NCBI GenBank assembly: GCA_944472155.2
Contig: OX235279.1
Coordinates: 161,470,199-161,534,198, forward strand
DNA from: Trichobilharzia szidati
Lineage: Eukaryota > Platyhelminthes > Trematoda > Strigeidida > Schistosomatidae
Reading direction: 5' to 3'
Length of the DNA stretch: 64,000 bases
The notes beneath the pieces are model-generated. The model saw only the letters and a program-made list of their open reading frames with translations, made no database searches and was not told where the DNA came from. The translations under genes and the position numbers were made by a program. Below are positions 1 to 11,099 of this stretch, in pieces (the stretch's first letter is position 1; each line of letters starts with the position of its first letter).

Positions 1-459
1 AATCATTAATATTGATTTTATGATCACTCATTAATAGAATTTTTAAGATAAATGATTCTGCACTTTTCTATTGCTTCAGATTTAGTAACCTACTAGAAAA
101 CTAGTTCTATCATGGGACACTGGAAACTTCTGTATTGATTCAACCAGTACAGGTGTCCCCGCCAACTTTAGGTGAACCTCTAGACGCAAAGTGAAGTTTC
201 ATCTCTGATGTTTTAATGATTAATCCAGACGATAGATGGAATTACTGATACACATAGAATTTTCCAGTTCAAGTCGATACACCCCATAACTACCACAGGA
301 AGGTAGACAAAAGAGAGAGAAAGAGAGACGAAAAGGAAATATGGAAACAAATCCCCATGTAGACATTTTGAAAACAAAAGAAATGAGCAAAAGGATTGTT
401 TCCTAACTACCACCTTGATTTTACCTTCGACTAATAATGACAAACCACCTAATTTCCCT
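1..459. other. Unassigned AT-rich DNA
   Basis: No open frame with recognisable motifs, RNA gene or repeat family was seen here. A purine-rich GA tract lies near 310-345. The stretch borders the Penelope-like fragment that begins around 460, so part of it may be decayed upstream sequence of that element. Confidence 0.4.
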
Positions 460-639
460 CCGTGCTCTATGTGTGTCTACCAGTTTGACAGCAGCTGAGG
501 AGCTCACAGTTAGGCAGCTTCATCATCGTACTACTGAACACCATCCTGCATGGTGGTTAAACAAGGGACAGGCAAGATCCATTCTTAGATCTGTTTCACC
601 TCACACCTTGTAGATAATGAGCACAAAGTTGATATTAAT

Positions 640-654
640 AAAGCATTTAAGGTT
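640..654 (+). repeat. Target-site duplication, left copy
   Basis: AAAGCATTTAAGGTT is repeated exactly at 1148-1162, flanking the inverted PLE dimer. Removing one copy and the insertion rejoins the reading frame of the older host PLE, which supports a true target-site duplication. Confidence 0.85.
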
Positions 655-1147
655 TAGATATGATGGAGAAAAATTTCAGCTCAGGTGGATGATCTTGAGC
701 TAGTTGTGTTCTCTGAGCTGGATAGTTTATTTGCGTAGCTTTCATACTTCAATTTGAAGTGAGCTTTAAGATTTCTCCACCAGTTAATTAGTCATCTCTC
801 CTGGTGACCTAGAACATGAGTGATTGTTTTTGTGTATCTCCACATCTTCTCGGCTATTTGTATTGCAACTGATTGTTTCCTTGACTCGATAAGAAAAAAG
901 TCTCTTACAAACAAAAGGTCAAAGTTCAAGCCAAGGAAACAATCATTTCTAATACAAGTAGCCTAGATGGTGTGAAGACATGCAAAATAATCAATCACGT
1001 TCTAGGTCTCCAGGAGAAATGACTAATTAACTCGTGACGAATTCTAAAAGCTCTCTTCAAATTGAGGTATGAGCTGAAGATGTTGCCTAGTAGGACAATG
1101 AAACTTTCGCAAATAAACTATCCAGCTCAGAGAACACAACTACATCA
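655..1147. mobile_element. Inverted PLE terminal-repeat dimer (nested insertion)
   Basis: This 493-bp insertion consists almost only of two Penelope-like 3' ends facing outward. The left arm (about 699-885) reads as the reverse complement of the right arm (about 920-1143); the matching ends are TAGTTGTGTTCTCTGAGCTG on the left and its complement at 1124-1143. The left arm carries an extra 44 bp (655-698) beyond the shared end, which also occurs at 54661-54710. It is flanked by perfect 15-bp direct repeats. No coding sequence is present. The right arm keeps a hammerhead-like core; the left arm has lost it by a small deletion near 746. Confidence 0.8.
1074..1103 (+). ncRNA. Hammerhead ribozyme core, PLE type (decayed)
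   Basis: CTGAAGA (consensus CUGANGA) at 1074-1080 is followed by a helix II hairpin with loop TAGTA and then GAAA at 1100-1103. Relative to the better copy at 54753-54782, helix II has a one-base irregularity, so this copy is probably weak. Hammerheads in the terminal repeats of Penelope-like elements are a known feature of the group. Confidence 0.55.
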
Positions 1148-1162
1148 AAAGCATTTAAGGTT
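1148..1162 (+). repeat. Target-site duplication, right copy
   Basis: This is the second exact copy of AAAGCATTTAAGGTT. It lies directly after the 493-bp inverted PLE dimer and begins the resumed coding frame of the older element. Confidence 0.85.
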
Positions 1163-1330
1163 ATTCAGCAAATTCGGAAGGCTAACCTTAATTTACCTTT
1201 ACGAGTTCATCTTCTACCTGCAACTGAAGCCATCGTAATCCACTCCTTATGAAGCCAAACCTCCCTTTGCTTTTAGGAGAAATTTGTACAGTGACTTTCC
1301 TCACCTCGGCCATCGTTACATGAATATATA

Positions 1331-1896
1331 GACCTGATTACTTCGCCCTCCTCCTAAGCTTTTTAAAAATTATCATTGTCCAAATTATTTTATTTTTCTT
1401 TAAGTACCTGTTACATAATCAACTTGAACACTCGCTTATTCCTTGATTAGTCGTCATTATTCCATATAAAGAAAATTCAAAAATGGCGGCTTTTCCCCTG
1501 AGAATTACTTTTAGCCAATATTATCTTCAGTTTCAAGCAAATGGATCTTACAGTCTCAATGACCTCAAGTAGTCTACACCTCGTTATAAAGTAACAGGCT
1601 GCAACCAACACCAGTCGGAGACCTTAAGAAATTGTGTTAGGTTTCCACTTGATCAAACCCAATCATCCCCACCTACTGCTTTACTTCCGAGTTAGAAAAC
1701 GAACAAGGTGTGTTGGTCATTATGCTAGACTGACTGTAGAATAAAATGAAAGCTAGATGGTGAAAAAAGAATACTTAGACTAAGGTTTATATTATCCCAT
1801 TTTAGAATTAGTAAAGGAAGAGAGGTTTATTTAAATGTCTATATAATCTGGCCAAGGGCCTAACTAATAAGCCAGAAGATTTTTTAAATAATGAAA
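1331..1896. other. Probable PLE 3' tail and unassigned DNA
   Basis: AT-rich sequence without a recognisable frame. The first part follows the GIY-YIG end of the 460-1330 element in the position of its 3' untranslated tail. The rest shows no clear match to other parts of the window. Confidence 0.35.
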
Positions 1897-2725
1897 TTAA
1901 ACACATGAAGAAAATATTACTCTTGAATAACTAAACACCCACCAGAATTTATTCAGCTGTTTAAGTACTGGCGTGTAAAGTAGGAATAGAAAATCAATGG
2001 GTACCCAGCTGTAGAAATTTGTCAGTTGACCATTCCATGACAGCTTATGATAAATCGATCTGTTCAGAGTTCCATCGGTCCTCCTTGATAAGTTCACATT
2101 GAGGAAATGAATGCTAGACTCGTTCCGCATTTCGAGTGTGAATTTTATCACCGGATGGCAACCATTAAATACATTTAATATATTATTCAAGTTACAATCA
2201 CTATTACAAATAATAAAGGTGTCATCTACATTCCTTTTATACATTTGAAAGCTTTGGATTGTTGACTTCAACTGGTCATTTTCTAGACTGGACATAAAAC
2301 ATTCTGCAAGGAGAGGACCCAAGGGAGAACCCATTGCAATACCATCCTTCTGTCTGTAGATTGCTTCATTGAAAGTAAACTGTACATTCAATGTACATCT
2401 CAAAAGTAGTTCATTCAGATCTGTAGTGGGTATCCCTGTATTCAATTTGTTGTCTTCAATATATTTGCCTACGAAACATATGTTTCCTGTCAGTGGAACT
2501 TTCGTAAACAGAGATTCTACATCCAAAGAGAACATGTGTTTATTCGAAGCATTTGTATCCTATATACTTTCAACAAACTGGAAGGTGTCCCGAAGGGAAT
2601 GAATAGATAGTTGTCCCCTGACGGGTTCGAGGATTTCAGCTAACCACCCAGCTACTGGATGATAAGGGGATTCGGACATATCCAAGATAGGGCAGAGTGG
2701 AAGGCCAAAACCTCTAACTTTCATG
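1897..2725 (-). mobile_element. Penelope-like reverse transcriptase fragment
   Basis: Read on the minus strand from about 2725, the frame gives GFGLPLCPILDMSESPYHP, then (after one stop near 2560) SLDVESLFTKVPL, DGIAMGSPLGPLLAE and NVDDTFI. These match the order of reverse-transcriptase motifs in Penelope-like elements: the motif A aspartate in SLDVESLFT, the motif B AMGSPLGP, and motif C, normally YVDDT, here NVDDT. Function is RNA-templated DNA synthesis during retrotransposition. The internal stop, the changed tyrosine of motif C, and loss of the frame before the endonuclease domain mark it as a dead fragment. Confidence 0.88.
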
Positions 2726-3319
2726 GTCTTAATCCCTCTATGCTAAAGTATGGTAATCCCTAATCATATTTTGGCTTAAACAATTTTGTCGTCTTGTCTA
2801 TTCAGTTTGTATACTCTTCCTTTATTTTGTCAATTGTTACTATTAATTTTATTCTCACTTTGAATTGTGCCCGGTATTATTTCCCTCGTATCACTTGTTC
2901 TTCCAAATCAGCTTTGTTTTGCAACGTTAAATTCTATGTTTTCAAATTTCACACAATATTAAGTAACGTTTTTATTTTATTCGATTTGCCTACTAATCCT
3001 ATAATTATGTATCCCTTTCCAACATCTATACACCTTATGTATTATTCTATATATGACACTGATTGTTTTGCTACTTGACATTTAACTATGATTATGATCA
3101 CAAATATTTTAATTGCATTTTATACTACTTTTATTATTTTATGCACTCAGACCTAAAATTCAATTTCCTCACTGGATATAACTTCTTAAAAACCACATGT
3201 ATACGATTGTGCAGTTTAATGAGAATAAGTTCGTTGAAAAGAGTCTCTTCTCTGCTGAATCACTTGTTTTGATTTTCTATATGTTCCAATGAGAATTTTC
3301 CATGAATTAAAGTAGGAAT
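2726..3319. other. AT-rich DNA with a PLE-tail-like segment
   Basis: Low-complexity T-rich frames give hydrophobic but meaningless peptides. The segment about 3200-3310 resembles 42530-42640: both have a 'GAAAAGAG.CTCTTC.CTGAA' block followed by 'TGAGAATTTTCCATGAA'-like text. It is probably the 3' tail of another Penelope-like lineage. Confidence 0.4.
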
Positions 3320-3785
3320 ATCACAGGCTTTACTAAGTAGCATCCCTAATGAGGCTGGACTTAATGTGAGTGTCATTTAAACCAATCCGCCAACCATTCA
3401 ACTCTCTCAGGAAAAAACTCTGTAGGCTGAAGGACCCAGTAGATCCAACTAAGAAAAATCGGAATCAATTAGATAACTGGAACATTCACATTTAGCTAGA
3501 CATAGAATGATTGACCCTGTTAAGTTAAATAAGGTGAAAGAAACAGATCCTGGCCATTGTATTACATTGCATTCACTTGCATGTAATCACACAATATGTT
3601 GGATTACTGAGACAGGGCAAGAGTACTAATAGGTGAAATAGTAACGTAGAGACAATGAGAAAGTGAGAGAGGTTACTCACTGAATCTTTGTTCATTGCCC
3701 CAGCACATACGGTCAAAATGACGCAACGACTATAATGAGGTTGAGAAAGGTGTCAACAAACAACAAGAGGCATAAGGAGACAAAA
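3320..3785 (+). repeat. Dispersed repeat X, left part
   Basis: This segment recurs in the same order at 46530-47020 (plus) and in reverse complement at 14900-15371 plus 16798-16990. Shared blocks include 'GCATTCACTTGCATGTAATCACACAATA' (3568-3595 here) and 'GAGAGAGGTTACTCACTGAATCTTTG'. No coding frame was recognised. The repeat continues at 4726 after a PLE insertion. Confidence 0.7.
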
Positions 3786-4725
3786 GAGCCTTAGTAAGGT
3801 GCCTCTTCACTAGAATCCAACGAATATGAACTGAAGACACACTTGATGAAGAAGAAAGAAAGTTGACACAAACTCTGGCTGATAACAATTATCCAGACAA
3901 GTTCATCAGGAGATATAAAGTAGTCAGAACACCAAATCCCACTCTCCAAATCGCCCCTAAGAAAGACATGTACATCAAACTTCCCTATTTGGAGCATCAT
4001 AGCAGTTTGACAACTAGACAAAGATTGAACGCTGCTGTTAATACGACTATTTATGCAGCTAATATCAGAACAAGTGAGAATGTGAAGCCACTATATCTAT
4101 CTAAGACCTTCGAACATGCAAAAAATGATGTCACATCCCATTTCAGTGTACGTGTGGACACACATACATAGGTAGGTCTCATCGATCTATGCAAGTAAGG
4201 GCTTCAGAGCATATTCCTAAATGGCTCCAGAAACAAATAGAATCTTCAGAACGCATTAATGGTGAGAACAGGAGACCTAGCTGCTCTATTGAGAAACATA
4301 TTATAGAGACAGGATATAAAATTGACGTTAACAGGTCTTTTAAACCTATTTATAAAACGTGTTTGGGCGTATCCTAAAGTTTGTGGAAGCCCTAGCAATT
4401 AAAATGTTTAAACCACTTTTATGCGTTCAAAAACAATTCGTCATCACATTAGACTGTCCTTGATAAATTTTGTTTTGATACCATAGCAGATGTACTGTGA
4501 TCTTCATTGCTATTTTGACCTTGAATATGTCCTTTTAACTTGACCTAAGTCTACTTTTTCACCTCTTAATTCTTTACTAATTTCATCATATATATTCCTA
4601 TAACGAGTCCGTGTGTGATCAGATTGTTCGAAATGTGTTGCGCAAATACATTACACGATTCAGACAAATTATGTCTTCTTATTGCTTTATCTAAATTCAT
4701 GAGGGGAACTAATTGTTTTTAAAAA
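3786..4725 (+). mobile_element. Penelope-like GIY-YIG fragment inserted in repeat X
   Basis: Frames give TLADNNYPDKFIRRYK (about 3872), the linker to the endonuclease, and then the GIY-YIG core CTCGHTYIGRSHRSMQVR (about 4147-4200) with REH-like RASEHIPKWLQKQ. The core only reads after a one-base frame change near 4150, and a stop-rich tail follows. Comparison with the uninterrupted X copy at 46530-47135 places the insertion between about 3785 and 4726. The 3' tail (about 4590-4700) recurs in reverse complement at 61880-62060. Confidence 0.8.
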
Positions 4726-4835
4726 AAGAAAAGACAGGTTGCGAAGCTGTGTGACTAAATTGATATGATGATTATTAGCAGCAATAATTTATGCTTGAAA
4801 TCTTGTCATCCAATCATTATTGCTGCATCACAGTG
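4726..4835 (+). repeat. Dispersed repeat X, right part
   Basis: 'GTGTGACTAAATTGATATGATGATTATTAGCAG' and the following text match 47045-47130 and the reverse complement of 14930-15000. It is the continuation of the X copy broken by the PLE at 3786-4725. Confidence 0.65.
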
Positions 4836-5265
4836 AACCCATCTAATATGGAAATAGTTCCTTTCCAATGTAATTCAGTGCCACTTAACATTGGATAACG
4901 AAGAAGCCGAATGGGTCGGGATGCGTAACACGCTGACTAGTCGTCTCAGTCGACGTAGCCTGATAACCACACCTAACACTCTACATATAATCTCATTTTG
5001 ACTAAGCAAAGTGCACCACTTAAGGTGGGAGATCGGACGCAAATGTCTGTCTGCAGTATAAGACAATTAGCCGTCCTATAACACAGAACAGTTAAGCAAT
5101 CAATATTTTCATTGTCAGACACGGATGGTTGACAGTTTTGTGAGTGAAATGGTATTCTACTATAATTCGTTTACTAGATACATCACATGCCGTGAGTGGA
5201 GCAGTATCGTTATTCACGCACGATTACCAAACCAATACTTGAAAATTAATCTGATGCTCACTAGT
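4836..5265. other. Unassigned DNA
   Basis: No recognisable gene or repeat match was found apart from short simple sequence. It lies between repeat X and a tRNA-derived retroposon. Confidence 0.35.
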
Positions 5266-5650
5266 GACTGGCCCTATTCAGGCAGTTAACCTGGGGTTCT
5301 AGTGGGAAGCCGTGACCAGTAGGGTACAGCAGGTTGAAGATGTGACAGTAACTCATCTAAGAAGACATTGCGAAATGGTCGCGCTATGTCGTGAATTGGC
5401 AGAAGTTAGAATTCAAGGACCATTGGATCGGGTCCCAGTGGCTCAATGGTCTACGAGCTCGCCTTGTAACCAGAAGGTCCTGGGTTCGAATCCCGGTGGG
5501 TGCGTACTGCTGAAGAGTCCCAAACTAGGACGAAACAGGTGTCCAGTACTCCCAGGTTTTCCAGTGGTTCTCTAAGTGATGTCAGCTCATGATGAAATCC
5601 TCCATACAATAAAACAGAGTTCACGAAAAGAAGAGTCACTTCGCTGAACA
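5266..5650 (+). mobile_element. Sm-alpha-type SINE with hammerhead ribozyme
   Basis: A tRNA-like head (about 5430-5503) has an A-box-like TGGCTCAATGGTCTA and a B box GGTTCGAATCC at 5483-5493, the internal promoter of RNA polymerase III. It is followed by a complete hammerhead (5504-5549) and a tail with CTCATGATGAAATCC. Related but more decayed copies lie at 8425, 17040, 20995, 21365, 33000 (minus), 45660 (minus) and 54235. This is the architecture known from the schistosome Sm-alpha family of non-autonomous retroposons, which depend on a LINE for mobility. The 5' flank (5266-5429) is shared with the copies at 8425 and 21365, so the unit is longer than the head alone. Confidence 0.8.
5504..5549 (+). 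ncRNA. Type I hammerhead ribozyme (apparently intact)
   Basis: All parts of the fold are visible. Helix I pairs GTACTG (5504-5509) with CAGTAC (5544-5549). The core box CTGAAGA (5510-5516) fits CUGANGA. Helix II pairs GTCC (5517-5520) with GGAC (5528-5531) around CAAACTA. GAAA lies at 5532-5535, and a very short helix III (AC/GT, loop AGGT) leads to the cleavage triplet GTC at 5541-5543, with the cut expected after C5543. A minimal helix III is known for Sm-alpha hammerheads and favours cleavage as dimers. Activity is inferred, not shown. Confidence 0.85.
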
Positions 5651-7429
5651 AAATTCATTTTGTCTTCATTTTCGTTAATTCTTAAATTTTATTAGTAAAA
5701 AGTTGTCAAGATTTGAACTTTTGTAAAAAACAAAATAACAATTACTCAGTTATTGATCCAACTGATGTGCATTTAGTGTACTTTCTCTGATCTCCACACA
5801 CACGCATGCACATCCACCCACACCTCTTGAGTAGGCTGTGTTTTACTGCATAGTCTACTTGGTAACACACACACCAAAACAGCACCATAATTGCTCAAAT
5901 TCACCACATCATATGATGCCATATGTCACTAGTGTAATCCTGTGTCATTGTCTCTTATTGGTGAAACTAGAGAATGAGGCAGAAGTAGTAAAAAATCTCA
6001 AAAAAAGAAAACAGTTGTGCTCAACTGTGTGATTAGAACTGTGGATTAATACTTCTGAAAAAAGTATGCTATATTAATAATAAGCAACACTCTTCTAATG
6101 ATTGAATGAATGTCCAATGTTAAATGTTGTACACTGTTTTGGTGTACAGTAATGTTCACTGTTCAGGGAAGCTAACTAGTCAAATCAAGTAGTGATTGTT
6201 CCCAGTTCTCGGCCCATTTTCCTTGCCTATTTTAAAAAAAAATAAATGAACAATTAAAGATGGGTGGTGCATTATCTTGTAAGTATAAAAAATCTGTTTT
6301 ATACGTTGTTTCTCTTTAACTGTGGTATGTGGTGAAAAAATTGATTTATTATGAAGACTAGTCATCGTAGTGTGTGCGTTTATGTAATATTTAGTTGTAT
6401 CATTTAGAGGATATCTGACAAGAAAAACTTATTCATTCGGTGTTGGAGATTGCTGTGAAAGGAAGGTTTATGGGTGCTTATCAGGCACCAATCGTTGAAA
6501 AGGTGGCCTGCTTAAAACTTGAGCTACCTTTCCGAAAAAAACCTCTGTCAGTACATTACAGATAGTTTCTCTTGTTCAATTTGTTTAAATCTATTAAAAT
6601 ATGACCTCTAGTACTGTTTATAGTTTAATCTGACGAGTATTCAAAATGTTCAAAAACCTACTGATTCTCAAGTTTCGACTAAACACTTGAAGAAGCATTA
6701 TCCGCGATGGTATGATTATCCCAGTGAATGAGATGATCGTTACTCATTGGTTTCCTTGGTTCCAAAAATGTCCTACTGAACTTTTCATATTCGTCATTCG
6801 ACAAAATGTCTTTGTGTATTTTTCGAAGGAGAAGAAGAACAGGTATCACATAATGGCTCGGTTCTCTCTTCAGGTCATACAGAACTGTGTCACACGATCT
6901 TTATTGTCAACCGATATTTCTCATTTGAAGGTCATGGACTAAGGAAAAATATGTTGAGATAAAATTGACCGAAAATTCTCTACATTATTGTTCATGATAA
7001 AGCCACTACCTTTTTTATGTCCCTTTCGGAGATTCGAAGTATACCTAGATGATGTGTTACCTGTCATCGGTGATCATCTCGAGACTGAATTTAGTTAGCA
7101 TCCATTTAACATGGACTTGGCTTTCAAGTGGAGCATAGAATTCGCCCAGAGAGAATCACTTCTCTCACTCTATTCTCTCCGATCCATTTAAAGCAAGTTT
7201 TGCAATTGTTCATAACCTTTCGTTCTCCCCCCTCCTCCTGTCATGATCTCCCCCTTTTATCACTTTCCAATGTCCTATCCATAGTCTACCATTCGAGTTC
7301 CACTTGAGGGACCGCCAGGTGCGCAGTTTTCACGGAACGTCTACTCACAATGTGTGCGCATCCAATCCATCTGAACTCTTTTATGTTTGGCATATTTCTC
7401 AGAAGATTGTATTTCGAATCTAGAAAGAA
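5651..7429. other. Unassigned intergenic DNA
   Basis: Short frames on both strands have biased, low-complexity composition and no motifs. A CA-rich stretch lies near 5795-5825. No splice-flanked exon, RNA gene or strong match to other repeats in the window was found. Confidence 0.35.
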
Positions 7430-7915
7430 CAAGTTTGTGCAGTATAAACCAATACTATCATTGTTTATTTCGTTAGCTTCTCATGAGCTCTTTACAATCC
7501 AAAGATATTATTACTAAGTTGAAGTGCAAAAACAATTTTAACATATGCAGAGAGCTCACGTTTAAGTAAAAAGTCAGTAATTGCATACAGTGGTAATAAT
7601 TGTAACAATCACTTTATCCCAAACAATAATAATCATACATAATGGAATTTTCTAGAGCTACGTAATAAAATGATAGAGAGAGTAAAGACATTGAGTTACC
7701 AGGTCAAGAAAGGACTGATAACTGCTTCTTTCTGAACAGACACATAAATCGGGTTTCAGGCGCATGATGGAGATTTCTTCGGCAAACTTGGGAAGCATTG
7801 AACTCTTTTGCCTATTGATAATTTTAAACGATTTCTTAATGACTCGTATTGATGAGGTGTCTGATAATGAAACTTTTGTGAGCGTTCGTTCCACTGAGAT
7901 GATAACCTTTTGGTA
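7430..7915 (-). mobile_element. Penelope-like C-terminal fragment, lineage B
   Basis: The minus-strand frame 7658-7894 reads FKIINRQKSSMLPKFAEEISIMRLKPDLCVCSER. It matches the conserved end of the GIY-YIG region seen in the copy at 43535-44455 (FKTINGRNIPILLKFTEAVS and LCVCPERSG). The 3' tail (7430-7640) also matches the arms of that copy. There is no endonuclease core left, so this is a 5'-truncated remnant. Confidence 0.7.
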
Positions 7916-8424
7916 AATGTTCAGTAAATCGAAGTTATGCCCTACTTCCTCTCCTCTCCCAAAGTAACTGCTCCCGCAGATACATGTAAATCTGTAAACA
8001 CGCAGTTAGAGTTGTTAACATGAGAAGGGTATCTGTTGACATGTCATCCGATAAATAGTTCCGGTTGTTTAGTTTTGCAGAACTCTTTGTAACTCATGTC
8101 TGTTCGAGCTGGTCATCTTATCTTCATTGTTGAGACAAATGAAGAGTGGTGTTCATGTAATTCCTTAGCAGTCTTTTTGAAATGATGATTGTGTGATTTG
8201 CCAAAGTCCCTAAAGCATATAAAAGCAGTGATTTAACATTAATATTAAATATCTGTATGTTCCATTTTGTGCTAGATTCAATATATTTCAACACTGGTTT
8301 CACAGTAATAAAGGATTGATTATCTTGATATCTTGTTCCTAATTTTGAAATGCTCATCCACATCTCCTGTAGGTGATATGATATATTTATGTAGGGATTT
8401 CATTTGTTTCAAGTGTAATCACGG
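7916..8424. other. Unassigned DNA
   Basis: AT-rich sequence with a TATT-rich section near 8220-8300. No motif-bearing frame or repeat match was recognised. Confidence 0.35.
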
Positions 8425-8775
8425 ATTGATGTGTGACCACGGTAATACCTTTGAAAATCAGCCAGGAAGGGAGTACCGGAAAGCTCTCTGCTGCTAGTTT
8501 AGTGCTCATGGACAGTATATACCTGCCGGATTGGCAGTTGCCAGTCGCGCTGAAATCACGAATTGGTGGAGAAGTTAGAGCTCACGGACTGACCATTCAG
8601 TCGAATGAGTCCCAATGGCTGAAGAATTCTCCAAAAGCTCGCTTTGTAACTGATAGGTCTCCGGTTTGAACTTCGGCGGTGACTGCCTACTCCCAATAAG
8701 TCCTAAACTAGGGAGGAAAAGCTGCTGTCCAGTACTCCCTGTGTCTGGTTTTCACTGGTTCTCTAACTAATTGAA
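8425..8775 (+). mobile_element. Decayed Sm-alpha-type SINE
   Basis: Same order as the 5266-5650 copy: the flank with GGCAGTTGCCAGTCGCGCTGAAATC, a tRNA-like head (TCCCAATGGCTGAAG, B-box relic GGTTTGAACTTC) and a hammerhead relic in which CTGAAGAGTCC has become CCCAATAAGTCC and GGACGAAA has become GGGAGGAAAA. The ribozyme core is destroyed. The tail CTGGTTTTCACTGGTTCTCTAAC is conserved. Confidence 0.7.
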
Positions 8776-9185
8776 ATAGCTGACATCCTTTAAGTCTCTG
8801 CCGTTGACAGAGACTGGTATTTGTTGTCTTCGTTTGGTGGATATCTTCCTCAATTCTCACTTCTGTCTTCTGTATATTGACGTGTAGACCTATCTTCGGT
8901 GCTTCTTCTGTCAATAATGTTGCTTTCACCCGAAGATCTTCGAGTTTGTGTGAAATTAAGCTTATAAATAGGTGCTTTTAACATGACTAAGTCCACCATA
9001 ATAAGAAATATCATTAGTGATTTTAGGCAGCCTCATCTTACTTATGTCTTCAATCACCTCAAGGTCTTCACTGAGTATTCCGTTGTGAATCACCTGACAT
9101 CTGACATCATCACGAAACTGCTGAACGTAGTTTCCGAGTCTTCATGTCGCTTTTCCCCAGAATGTCGAAGATCTCGTCAAACTAA
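8776..9185 (-). mobile_element. RTE-clade LINE fragment
   Basis: On the minus strand the text corresponds to the part of RTE elements after the reverse-transcriptase catalytic motif. It shows degenerate matches to the larger RTE copies at 31237-31960 and 36945-38640, such as the CACAAACTCGAAGATCTTCG block and the 'ATTCCGTTGTGAATCACCTGACA' block. Frames are broken. It abuts an Sm-alpha-type SINE of opposite orientation. Confidence 0.55.
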
Positions 9186-10639
9186 TTCACGGTAAGTGCT
9201 ATCACATAGCCTTTTTGCTTTGTTTCATTTACGCAGAACAGCATAGATGAGAGTGTTAACAGCAGAATCACAGAGGCTAGAGAGACATTTATCACAAAGT
9301 AATCAGTTTAAAAATCTGCTTCATTTCCTTATTCTCGCACAATTATCAATATCATTATTCATCCCCAGGAGTCTGAGGAAAATGTTCGGTTCCAACCCGG
9401 CCTTATCTCCATTTTCCTTAATTCTATGATATATTCTTTGTAGTTGGTTCCGCCAATAGTTGTAATAATGGCTTCATTCCTAAACAGTACTTCTGATACA
9501 AAAACGGAGTTTGCGACATGTACTACATACAGTATTACATCTAATTTCCTCATTACAGGGGAAAAATTTAAACAGAGGCGTTTACATTGGTAATATTGTT
9601 CAATAAGAACATACATATCAAATTTAGACTTAACTAGAAATATTAAAAACAATGTAATAGTGAAAATAAAGAAGAAAATGGCTGTTTACTTATAGTTCCG
9701 CAGTAAGTTGGTAGTGTTTTGCCTTACACACTCTTCCCATCACAGAAAATGTGTCCGGGCCAAATAATATATTGCAGAGTTTTCAGACTCAATCGTCTGA
9801 GCATATAGTCTTCTAATATTTGCTTCTAGTCCCACCTTCTTGAAGAGATGCAAGCAGGGAGAGGGTTGTGTATGGTTGTGTATGTTTATCGTCCATCCGA
9901 CATGACAATATTCGCCAGTTTCTTGCATAAGTCCATTTGTTAACTGTCTGCAACAGTATTAACACGTTATTTTGACGCAACCCACTAGATCTACTGACAG
10001 CTTTCGCGGTGTAACAAAGCAAGTTTTTTAAGTAGCTCAGGAAAGAAAGAGACGGGGGCAGGGTACAGCAGTAAAGAAGAATAATTAGAATGCTGCAACA
10101 AACTATAAAAGTAGACATTGACTGACTTAGTGATACCCCATTGTCTTAAATGACTTACGTAGAACGTTAAACGAAGTGTCATTCTAGGAACTGTGACATG
10201 ATGCCAGAAGCGCAGGAAAGGAAAATCAGGGTAAAAAAGGAATATAACCCAAAGTATTTTCAGCATTCGGCGTAGTTTCACTCTCTCCTCTCCATATGAT
10301 ATTTTACTCCTTTTGTATGCCGAACTTGTCTCTCCCCAATTGGAGTTTCACTGAACAGCCTGACTGAGCGAACAAGACTTTAAGTGAACAAAGTTATTTC
10401 TTCAACTCATCTAGACAGCATCGTTTTAACTTCAGGCGAAAGCACAAATGAGAATTTCAAAGGTGGTTCCTTTGAATCTCTGTTTTCCCTCTTGTTAGTC
10501 TTCCTTTGTGTGCTACTCAAAGAGAATATGGCAGCTTGAATTACTACCTTCTGTACATAATAGTTATGTAGTAACAACTGATATGCTAGGATTATGAACA
10601 AAAATGGTAAACTGTGTTCCAAATGCCTCATCATCGAGT
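9186..10639. other. Unassigned DNA
   Basis: Several short frames occur on the minus strand (for example 9813-10118) but they lack domains, have no splice context, and show low-complexity leucine/serine composition. No repeat family was recognised with confidence. Confidence 0.35.
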
Positions 10640-11000
10640 AAATGATACTGTTTCATTCACTGTGTGTGATAAATATAATAAACGAATTATTACAGATGAC
10701 ACAGCAGTTAAGCCAGACCTAGAATGGTTGACCCTGATAAGTTACATAATCAAAAGTAAAGCTCAACCACTACAATGCATTCACTTGTACACTGTTGCAC
10801 ACAACATAGGCGAGATGGGATACGATGTTTCTCAGGTTCCTTCTTTGTATGGAAGTACTACTGGTGATTTAAATTCCTTATTGTTAGTGTTTTTGCATCA
10901 TTCTGTGCATTATTATTATTATTTTATTATCACTATTACTACCACTGATATCTATTTTACATTTTCCTACATACTTCTCGATTAACTTATCACAACAGTT
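10640..11000 (+). repeat. Repeat X fragment, diverged
   Basis: The block about 10705-10830 (AGAATGGTTGACCCTGATAAGTTACATAAT... GCATTCACTTG) matches X at 3505-3590. The remaining part is AT-rich with (ATT)n-like text near 10905-10925. Confidence 0.5.
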
Positions 11001-11099
11001 ATTAAGTTTAAAGTTTCTCTCATATGTCTTACTTCCTGTCTTAGATTTTCCTTGGTACTGTTTAATTTTTTCGCGCTACTGTCACTTTAGCATTTCATC

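Larger units (their letters stand above)
460..1330 (+). mobile_element. Penelope-like element, GIY-YIG 3' end, interrupted
   Basis: Broken plus-strand frames give pieces typical of the C-terminal end of a Penelope-like retroelement. They are a CVYQF start of the zinc-finger-like region (about 470), REH-like RTTEHHPAWWLNKG (about 525-565), HLVDNEHKVDINKAFKV (about 604-654), and then IQQIRKANLNLPL plus TEAIVIH after 1161. The domain is the GIY-YIG endonuclease that lets these elements nick target DNA. The frame is cut at 654 and resumes at 1148 because a second element (655-1147) inserted with duplication of 15 bp. Several frameshifts show that it is dead. The 3' non-coding tail probably runs to about 1500. 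Confidence 0.75.

Noticed and set aside
9813..10281. Minus-strand open frames of about 100 codons
   Set aside because: No motif, no splice context, low-complexity composition; indistinguishable from chance in AT-rich DNA.
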